From: Dallia pectoralis
Lineage: Eukaryota; Chordata; Actinopteri; Esociformes; Umbridae
Direction of reading: 5' to 3'
Length of the DNA: 64,000 nucleotides
NCBI GenBank assembly: GCA_029465975.1
Contig: CM055748.1
Coordinates: 14,580,627 to 14,644,626, forward strand
Each line of letters begins with the position of its first letter. Position 1 is the stretch's first letter. The notes under the pieces are model-generated. The model searched no databases. It saw only the letters and a program-made list of their open reading frames with translations, and was not told the origin of the DNA. Position numbers and translations under genes: made by a program. Positions 56,880-64,000 of the stretch are shown here, piece after piece.

Positions 56880-57455
56880 TTATACTCCTCTCCAGTGAGT
56901 ACAATAATTTTTATCAAAATAGGAAATTATATCTTCATGATATCTGATTTATTTTTTACATTTTCAAATATAATGCCAAAATAATTACTAAAGATGGGTG
57001 AGAAGGAATTGGTGATCTCAACCCCAAGATATTTAAAGCCTTTGCTGACATTTCAAAATGGTAGTTAGATGCAGGGAGTAGAGTGACCGTTTGATTAAGA
57101 GGGAACATTTCACTTCTTTTGTAATTTATTTTATAGCCTGAAAATTTCCCAAATTGATCAAGTTTCTGTAAAGAAAAAAAAATCTGATTGTTGTCCATTT
57201 GTGATTACTGCAGCTCGAGGGTTAGAATATATACCTTTTATCCAAGATATAAAAGAGTGTAGAGAATAAGTATTGCCGTTCTACTCTGTCAAAGCTTAGG
57301 TACAAAATTCTTATTAACCATTGGAGGATACCACAAAGATATGCCATAAGGGTCTCCCAGGGGGTTGAATTAGAGTTTTCTGGGGAGGAAAACAAATTAA
57401 TTAGAGGGGGGAACAGAGTTTCCAAATTGTTGGTCGGCTAGCAGGAGGGGACTAA
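56880..57455 (-). mobile_element. L1-like LINE relic, reverse transcriptase part
   Basis: Minus-strand frames read LYLSFDRVERQYLF then LQKLDQFGKFSGYKINYKRS, both typical of L1-clade reverse transcriptases. Stops and shifts break it. The element continues upstream at 58902. Confidence 0.72.
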
Positions 57456-58901
57456 GGGCCTGATTTATCAAGCCGTTTGCGCCTGTTTTAAGACGGTAAT
57501 TGGTCGCAAAGACGGACGTAACCGATGCGGGCTATTTACCAACGGGGAACAATTGGCTGAAATCGCAGATTGCGTTCCACATTAGCGAGAAGAGACAAGT
57601 TGCGCTTTCAATATGCGTTCGTGGGAGGGTCATGGGGAAAGTGGGAGGAGGTGGGAGGAAACGCGTTAATTGTGCCTAATTATATATTCCGTGATATTTA
57701 CAAAGACTGGCAGTCACTGCGCGGCTCAATTTTGAGTGTAAAATTATTCTGCGCCTCTTAAAAGCAGGTCTTAACTATATAGCGTGTTTCCCTGTGTGTT
57801 CAAATGGACCTCAATAAAGCTTGCGCTTTCTCTTTCCCGTAGTATGAGCTGAAGATCTTTGCAGGAACCGACCAGTCAGATCCCGACGGGTTGGGTCGGG
57901 CTCGGTCTTAATTTTTATCATTACACTCAGGCGCGGGTCGGGTTCGGGCTCGGTCTCTTGTGCTCCGGGTTGCCCGGTGAATGAGTGGTCAGGTGATGCG
58001 TTTCATGTACCATATTCCGTAAGAATGGATGCTGAGGAGGTGAAACGCAGGCAGGACTGTGGCGATTACATTTGGTTGCACCGGCCAAAAGATTAAAATC
58101 TCACTTTTTCACTGTAAAATGAAAAAAATGAGCCGGTGGGTTATGCCAAGTGCAAAAAATTGACAGGCTCTTAAAATATGACAGCAAAATGACAGGGAAT
58201 TCGTGGCTGTAAAGGCATGAAGCTGTTCAACACCTGCCAGTGGCCAATCAGTGCTGGGTTAGGGTGCTGGATGTACCATTAGAGCGCAGGACTGGCTGTA
58301 CCCATATACTGGGGATTACATACTTATCCTACACTAAAACATGTAGCCTAATCTTGGTGAGTTTTTCAAATACGTATTATTTGAATCTTAAATGCAAATT
58401 GGAGACAGAGTACATAGGCTAATGTTGCCATTATTCTTTTAATTTCAGCTGCTGTTCACCGTATTGCCTTCTCTTATTACCCTCCCAATATTAATTTAGA
58501 ATTTATCCTTAGCCAGTGATGTTATGTTGTAACAGAGTATTTCATTGTTTTGTTATTATAAATGTTTTAAACAAATATATAGGCTAAATGACTCATTCTT
58601 GACGAAAGGCAATAGAACTGCGTGCATGCGCACATTTGAATAATGTCGGGCTGTAAACGGGTTCGGGCTTCGGGCTTTTAAAAACTGTCAGGCTCGGGCC
58701 GGGTCGGGCCTATTACAGCTCTATGATCCATGGTAAATACATGCGGACCATCTTTTAAAGGCGCGCTAATGGTGGGTGGGGTATGCGCAGATTGCGTGAT
58801 GAGTGTCAGGTTTGATAAATACTACGCAAAATGTGGAAGCATAGCGTGCGCTATTAGCGAACTCGCAACAGACGCAGCGCTAGTCTTAGTAAATCAGGCC
58901 C
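57456..58901 (+). mobile_element. Harbinger-like MITE containing a hAT
   Basis: Inverted ends GGGCCTGATTTA and TAAATCAGGCCC. Flanking triplets TAA and AAA are a plausible diverged 3-bp target duplication. Without the nested hAT the element is about 0.57 kb and encodes nothing. Inserted in the L1-like LINE, between its endonuclease and reverse transcriptase. Confidence 0.72.
57845..58723 (-). mobile_element. hAT-like element (GAGCTG ends), nested
   Basis: From GAGCTGAAGATCTTTGC to TATTACAGCTCTA. The subterminal regions are rich in GGGTCGGGCTCGG. It shares much interior sequence with the element at 60885-61514 in opposite orientation (cacctgaccactcattcacc, ggccggtgcaacca). A target duplication is not clear here. 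Confidence 0.7.
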
Positions 58902-59161
58902 AAAGTCTCCAACAGCAAGAGGTTCTAGGACATTTGGGTCGAGCTAATTTAAACGAAACAGCACCATGGTCTGAGATTGTAATACTGTGATAAAAGCACA
59001 AGCTAATGTATCCCAGTAATCTAGTATCTAAGTGGAAGTGGTCTATTTGGGTGTATGTTTGATGGGCATTGGTGAAAACACTATTCTGAGAAATGCAATT
59101 ATTGATAACTTCAACAGATTTTGTCAGGGATTGAGTCTTGTTCTATGATCTGTGTAATACG
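58902..59161 (-). mobile_element. L1-like LINE relic, endonuclease end
   Basis: On the minus strand, FTNAHQTYTQIDHFHLDT and ITISDHGAVSFKLARP match the last motifs of an L1 endonuclease (the SDH active-site motif is kept). Across the Harbinger element at 57456-58901 the frame continues as LLADQQFG, the usual linker to the reverse transcriptase. Confidence 0.72.
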
Positions 59162-59792
59162 GTGTGAAGTAGAGGGCTGCATTGGGATTGGGACCCAACA
59201 CAAATCTTGCGGGAGCGGGCAGTTTGAACTTTGCTGCGGGCGGGAACGGGCAGCTAAAAAAACACTGCGGGATCAGGATATGACAATGAATACAAATTAG
59301 TTTGTACTCAGACTACCACTGTATATATATAGCTAAATGAATAACAGCATGAGCCATTTATAAATACATAGTAATTTATATAATCCTATCCACGCAGTTT
59401 CACCTGGTCCCGGCCACAACAGAGGATGAGCCTCCAGACAAAAAGCAAAGCACAGACCGATTCGCTGACTGGGAAGAAGATGCCTCATTTGATCATTGTA
59501 TTTTTTGTAAAGCAGTGTATGTGTATGCGCCGTGTGACAGTGCACCGATTTGGATAAAACAAAGTTAAAGTTTAAAAAATGACATGTTTTCTCATGTGGG
59601 ACGGGAGAAGACACAAACTCAATGCATCTCTATTATTGTGTGGGCAGTTTTGCGGGTGCGGGCGGGAGTGGACATCCACATTGCGGGAGCGGGCGGGAGT
59701 GTAACACACGTTGCGGGAGCGGGCGGTAATGGTCAGAAATCCTGCGGGAGCAGGATGAAGAAAACAGTCCCGTGCAGAGCTCTAGTCTGAAG
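59162..59792 (+). mobile_element. Non-autonomous hAT element with imperfect 8-bp duplication
   Basis: The element is 59170-59784 (615 bp), starting TAGAGGGCTGCA and ending TGCAGAGCTCTA. Flanks GTGTGAAG (59162-59169) and GTCTGAAG (59785-59792) match at 7 of 8 bases. The ends are rich in GCGGGAGCGGGCGG. Confidence 0.78.
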
Positions 59793-59896
59793 CACACAGT
59801 TAAAGTCGCTCTCTATTATCAGGTTGTAGTTGTTATGACCGGGTATGGTAGAGAATAGTTTGTTGAACAATTGTCATAGTGTGAAGTGCAAACTTT
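59793..59896 (-). mobile_element. L1-like LINE relic, endonuclease middle piece
   Basis: A short piece upstream in the same LINE, with a remnant like ESDFNCV where L1 endonucleases have GGDFNCV. Bounded by a hAT and a MITE, both inserted in the LINE. Confidence 0.5.
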
Positions 59897-60185
59897 GGGC
59901 CATATTCTTCAACCGTTCTTAAGAACAAATTCGTTCTTAAAACCCACTTACGCAGTTTCCACGAAGATTCTGACATTCACCAATGTTTACTTATCTGGAA
60001 TTTGTTCTTAGGAAAGAACAGAATCTACGCACAGTGAAAAGCACTCTTACGCAAATTTGCGCGCTGACATTTTCGTGACAAATCATTAGTCTCTGCGTTT
60101 TCATCAATTGTACATTGATTTAAATATTATGAAGAATAACATTCTAACTATATTTGCATATATTTAACACTTTTTCTGTGGATTG

Positions 60186-60861
60186 CACCTGTTATGGATT
60201 AATTTAGAACAGTCAATAAGTTACTACTGAGATAAGTTTTTCCCATAACAGTAACAGAAGTCACTAACATAGAGGGTCGTGGTTGCTCAGTCTTACAGAC
60301 GTTGTTTAGGCCAAAAGGCACAGAGGGAGGAGAAACAGGAATCTTTACGTCTTAGAGGGGCCCAATGCTAGAAACAGATGTCTTGATTACCTTATATGTG
60401 ATGGACTGTCAAAGCAACTGTATGGGTGTTTGTTCACGTCATATGTTTCTCACCATAAATGGATATGTATAAGGCCTCCCTTGACTTGACTGGGGAGTGA
60501 CCCTCGGGTTTTATGACAGCTCCATGCATCACCCATATTATACTGTATACGTTGGAGAGATCATCTAAAGGACTCATCTGTTCTCCATTAAGTATTGTTT
60601 AAGTTTGTGTGGAAGTATGTGCGTAACTCATTTCCTATAAATACCATGCAGAAGTTGTGATCATTAGGTCAGTCCGATCAGGCTTTCCTCAACCCTATTC
60701 TTTAAGCTTGCTAGGGTACGATCTGATCAATGCAAATGCTATACCTGTATGGTTTCTTAATTGCAATTAAACCTGTTAAAAGTGTCAACTGTAACATACT
60801 CTCATGCGTCTTACTTTAAGTTCGAATTCAGCGATTAAAGGCAAAATTTCCACGACACACC
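60186..60861 (+). mobile_element. Solo LTR of the ERV family, diverged
   Basis: The LTR is 60190-60857 (668 bp) and matches the LTRs at 6273 and 11457 along its length (ttgtttaggccaaaa, ttcgaattcagcgattaaag, end CACGACA) but with many differences. The 4-bp target duplication CACC lies at 60186-60189 and 60858-60861. An older insertion than the provirus. Confidence 0.87.
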
Positions 60862-60876
60862 CCCGAGATTGCGGTC

Positions 60877-61522
60877 ATTGCGATTAGAGCTGTAATCGGG
60901 CATAAAAAGTGAGACCCGGCCCGACAGAATTCGGCCCGAGCCCGACCTGAGCCGGACAGTTTTTAAAAGCCCGAAGGCCAAACTCGGTCATTTTGCTGTC
61001 ATATTTTAAGAGACTGTAAATTTTTTGCATTCGGCATAACCGGCAAGTTTTTTTTTCATTAAGTGAGATTTTAATCTTTTGGCCGGTGCAACCAAATGTA
61101 TGGGCCACAGTCCTGCCTGCGTTTCACCTCCTCAGCATCCATTCGCTAAATGAAACGAATCACCTGACCACTCATTCACCGCGCAACCCGGAGCGCAAGA
61201 GACCGAACCCGACCCGAGTGTATAATAGACATTAAGACTGAACCCGAGTGTAATGACAGACATTAAGACAGAACCCGAGTGTAATGACAGACATTAAGAC
61301 CGAACCCGAGTGTAATGATAGACATTAAGACTGAACCCGAGTGTAATGATAGACATTAAGACCGAACCCGAGTGTAATGATAGACATTAAGACCGAACCC
61401 GAGTGTAATGATAGACATTAAGACCGAACCCGAGTGTAATGATAGACATTAAGACCGAACCCGACCCGTCGGGGGTCGGGTTCGGTCGGGTTCGGGCAAA
61501 GATCTGCAGCTCTAATTCCGAT
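60877..61522 (+). mobile_element. hAT element (TAGAGCTG ends) with imperfect 8-bp duplication
   Basis: The element is 60885-61514 (630 bp), with ends TAGAGCTG and CAGCTCTA. Flanks ATTGCGAT and ATTCCGAT match at 7 of 8 bases. It starts only 27 bp after the solo LTR. Interior shared with 57845-58723. Confidence 0.8.
61203..61470 (+). repeat. 31-bp tandem repeat inside the hAT element
   Basis: About eight copies of a unit with gacattaagaccgaacccga and gtgtaatgata. Absent from the related element at 57845, so it expanded after insertion or in this lineage. Confidence 0.9.
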
Positions 61523-62117
61523 TATGCCCCCGATGCGCTGGTCCAGCTTAGTAAGGACAGTGCAAGCCTTCCCCTCCTGTGGTCAGCATCTCTCGTTTGT
61601 GTTTGGCAATACTTTTTTTGCCTCAAACTTCATGTCAAACCATTTCTTTTTTATGTCATTATTATGTGGTTCGCTCTTCCCCTGACACAGCGCTCACAGA
61701 ACGAGTGATTAAATCCCATGCATCCTTTTTGTATTTGATTTTGCAACTACTACTGACGCTGCTAAATATTACATATTTTTGCCTGTTCACTTATTGCAGA
61801 AGTATTTCCACTTCTGAACTACAGAAGTAATTTGTTCTTTTGGCGTCTGATCCTCTATACTGTCTATACATGTTGGTTTAGGCATTTTTGCATTCTCCTT
61901 TTATGAGAAATACCGGGGCGTTTACCTATGCTAATTAGGAAGAACGGACACGCGCTTTGAATTTACGAAGACATGGTATTCATCATTATAGGAACGTAGG
62001 TACGAACAATTACGCCATTTAAGAACACATTCGTGAATTTGAGTAAGACTTTTCTTAGGACCTTTCTTAGGAACGAATTTAAGAAATAACTTCGGAAAAC
62101 ATTGAAGAATATGGCCC

Positions 62118-62548
62118 ATAGACCAAAGTAACAAAATTGGCGAACAGTCAGAAAATTTTCAAATTGGAAATAGTCAAACTTGACGTTTAGCCTAGAGTCT
62201 ATAGAAAGCAAAGGAGCATAGCAGCTTTTTTTATTGTAATTGCTCACCACCAAACTAATAGTTTTCACTGTATTTTACGAAGTAGTCGAGAACGTTTCAG
62301 GTTGGCTCTTAGAGATAAAGGAGGACACTTCTCCATGTGAAAAATACACATTTGCTGTCCAATCTTGTCGGAGACTTGGAGTTTGGCAGACAAGAAAGTC
62401 CTATACGCAAATCTGACGTTTCTCAGCAGGGACTTGACAGCGAAGTAAGCGGCTGTTTTCTTGGAGACTTCAGCGCTATAGTCGGAAGCTCTATTGTGTT
62501 TTTGGCGCTAACATTTTTTTGTATTGAAACATTTTTATTGAGAGAATA
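62118..62548. other. Unassigned sequence
   Basis: Probably includes more of the L1-like LINE (minus strand) just beyond the MITE, but I recognise no motif. Short ORFs only. Confidence 0.4.
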
Positions 62549-62735
62549 AAAAATTATTGATGGCTATTCCATCTGCCCGTCCTCTAGTATTATGGCTGTT
62601 CCATCTGTCCATCCTCTAGGGTTATCTATTGATGGCTGTTCCATCTGTCCATCCTCCTGTGTTATCTATTGATGGCTGTTCCATCTGCCCATCCTCCTGT
62701 GTTATCTATTGATGGCTGTTCCATCTGCCCGTCCA
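62549..62735 (+). repeat. Tandem repeat with GATGGCTGTTCCATCTG core
   Basis: About four and a half copies of a roughly 46-bp unit (gatggctgttccatctgtcc, atcctcctgtgttatctatt). Confidence 0.9.
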
Positions 62736-62739
62736 GCCA

Positions 62740-63260
62740 GGCGTTTAACTTTTCCAGCCAACTACTGGATATAGAAAAACACTGCACAACGGAGGTCACT
62801 GCTCTGCCAATCTGGACTATTGTATGATTAGCTGCAGACCCTTTTAATTGCCAAGGGAGTAACGTCCATAATCGTTACCGCAGCCTACATTCCCCCAGAT
62901 GTTTCAGCTAAGCTAGCGAGGAAAGAACTGCAGGCTTCCATTATCATACAACAAACCGCTAATCCCGATGCCGTTATGACTGTTGCAGGGGATTTTAACC
63001 ACTCCAGCCTGAAAAAAGTTCCCAAATTCCACCAAAATGTTTCCAGCGCCAGAAGAGAAGACATTACACTAACATTCAAGAGGCTTACAAAGCCACCTAC
63101 ATTGGTCAGTCTGATCACCTTTCACTGTTCATGGTATCAAAGTACCTACCCATCATCAAGCGTTTGAAACCTACAGTGAGGACAATCAAAGTGTGACCTG
63201 AGGGGTCAGACTCATCACTACAGCTCCAGTTTCAACACACAGATTGGAGTCTGTTTGCCA
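62740..63260 (+). mobile_element. LINE endonuclease relic (L2/Rex-like)
   Basis: The plus strand encodes ITAAYIPPDVSAKLARKELQ, then MTVAGDFNH (62976-63005), matching the endonuclease of fish LINEs with the AGDFNH active-site motif, and FMVSKYLPIIKRLKPTV-like sequence near 63130-63180 in a shifted frame. Several frames are used, so it is dead. Confidence 0.75.
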
Positions 63261-63261
63261 C

Positions 63262-63530
63262 TAAGACTACCACTGACTCCCATATTGAATCATATACATC
63301 CTCCACTCAGACTACCACTGACTCCCATATTGAATCATATACATCCCCTACTCAGACTACCACTGACTCCCATATTGAATCATATACATCCTCCATTCAG
63401 ACTACCACTGACTCCCATATTAACATTGAATCATATACATCCTCCACTCAGACTACCACTGACTCCCATATTGAATCATATACATCCTCCATTCAGACTA
63501 CCACTGACTCCCATATTAACATAACAATCA
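63262..63530 (+). repeat. 45-bp tandem repeat
   Basis: Six copies of a unit with ctcagactaccactgactcc and catattgaatcatatacatc, following directly on the LINE relic. The 89-codon open frame over it is a by-product. Confidence 0.92.
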
Positions 63531-63537
63531 TATACAT

Positions 63538-63664
63538 CTTTTTTGTGATTTTTTTTCAAAATTATGGTGGAAAATAAGTATTTGGTCAAATACAAAAGAT
63601 TATCTCAATACTTTGTTATACACCCCTTGTTGGCAATGACAGAGGTAAAATGTTTTCTGTAAGT
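63538..63664 (-). mobile_element. Tc1/mariner terminal fragment
   Basis: Contains aaaataagtatttggtcaa, atctcaatactttgttatac and ttggcaatgacagaggt, matching the end of a fish Tc1 element next to the 3' end of its transposase gene, read on the minus strand. Cut at both sides. Confidence 0.75.
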
Positions 63665-64000
63665 CTCCAGCTCGCCTGCTCTCCAGCCAGCCTGCTCTCC
63701 AGCTGTTAGTTCCTGTTTCCTGTTTGCTCCAACTGGACGCGCCGCACGCGGCTGCTCCTGCCTACCTAGATTTAGTTTTACCTAGCTTTAGTTTTCTCGT
63801 TCGTACTTATATAATTACTTGCTTAATTTCCCTGATTTTGTTTTACAGTTTACAAACTTATCCGAACATTTACCGGGACCTTCCTGTGTCTCCGTCTGGA
63901 TAAGTCGTGCTACTCATCTGCGCACTAGAAAGTTAAGTACTCGTTTGTGTTATGCCTTTTCACTGTAGTCGGTGTACTTTTAACCTGAAGGAGAACTACC
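63665..64000 (+). other. Unassigned; possible 5' leader and start of a LINE ORF1 or zinc-finger gene
   Basis: CT-rich sequence with a short repeat (gcctgctctccag), then from 63953 an ATG with MPFHCSRCTFNLKENY up to the window end. The CSRC pair suggests a zinc-binding start, as in some transposon ORF1 proteins, but too little is visible. Confidence 0.3.

Larger units (their letters stand above)
59897..62117 (+). mobile_element. MITE with GGGCCATATTCTTCAA ends, containing two elements
   Basis: Perfect 16-bp inverted ends GGGCCATATTCTTCAA and TTGAAGAATATGGCCC, and TTCTTAAGAAC-like repeats just inside. A solo ERV LTR and a hAT lie inside; without them about 0.9 kb of non-coding sequence remains. 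Harbinger-like by its ends, but I see no clear target duplication. Confidence 0.68.

Noticed and set aside
57570..57761. 63-codon frame in the Harbinger MITE
   Set aside because: Too short, no Harbinger transposase or Myb motif, and not at a conserved position.

Overview
The window looks like accessory, repeat-dense DNA from a ray-finned fish. This rests on the mix of mobile elements: a DIRS-type tyrosine-recombinase retrotransposon, L2/CR1-like and L1-like LINE relics, an endogenous retrovirus (ERV) with a proline-like primer site, hAT, PIF/Harbinger and Tc1/mariner DNA transposons and Helitrons, plus host coding sequence in tiny exons with vertebrate-style splice sites. No bacterial-style genes, RNA genes or CRISPR array were seen. 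A 500-base assembly gap lies at 24569-25068.

The main host signal is easily missed because it is shorter than any ORF threshold. On the minus strand, between 56149 and 3471, there are 24 copies (23 complete) of a mini-exon of 33 bp (a few are 30 or 27 bp). Each is bounded by an AG acceptor and a G|GTAAGT donor, in phase 1-1, and encodes one 11-residue, Glu/Lys-rich helical repeat (a hendecad). Two main types, EEELEKKMKET-like and EQQLKQKYKEK-like, often alternate and together give a 22-residue coiled-coil repeat. Nearly everything else in 2.6-56 kb is intron of this locus, invaded by mobile elements and minisatellites.

Layout. 1-1338: GATGAT minisatellite. 1340-3250: LINE relic and Tc1 relic, the latter split by a solo LTR. 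3471-3946: two mini-exons. 4222-12988: a 22-bp minisatellite split by an L2-like LINE, itself split by an ERV (6273-12081) with LTRs that look identical, GGTC target duplications, a broken gag and no pol or env seen. 13092-14379: two LTR copies and two mini-exons in a local duplication. 14549-21391: a hAT element with 8-bp target duplications carrying a second hAT and a complete but frame-broken DIRS element. 21865-23785: LTR copy, decayed mini-exon and Tc1 fragment. 23786-31379: 20/21-bp minisatellite with the gap.

31380-56150 is the core of the mini-exon array. It includes duplications of about 3.4 kb in which a mini-exon pair is joined to a 2,028-bp non-autonomous Helitron, and a head-to-tail run of three Helitrons (41041-48032). 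Solo LTRs (50604, 53290) and a Harbinger with a Myb-like relic (51531-53030) sit in other introns. 56541-62330 is an L1-like LINE relic on the minus strand loaded with nested MITEs, hATs and a solo LTR of the same ERV family. 62549-64000 holds minisatellites, a LINE endonuclease relic, a Tc1 fragment and an unassigned 3' end.

How it works together: the only candidate for a working host product is the mini-exon coiled-coil protein. Its repeat number seems to have grown by duplication of exon-plus-intron units, at least some of it coupled to Helitron sequence. The rest are mobile elements, most of them visibly broken.
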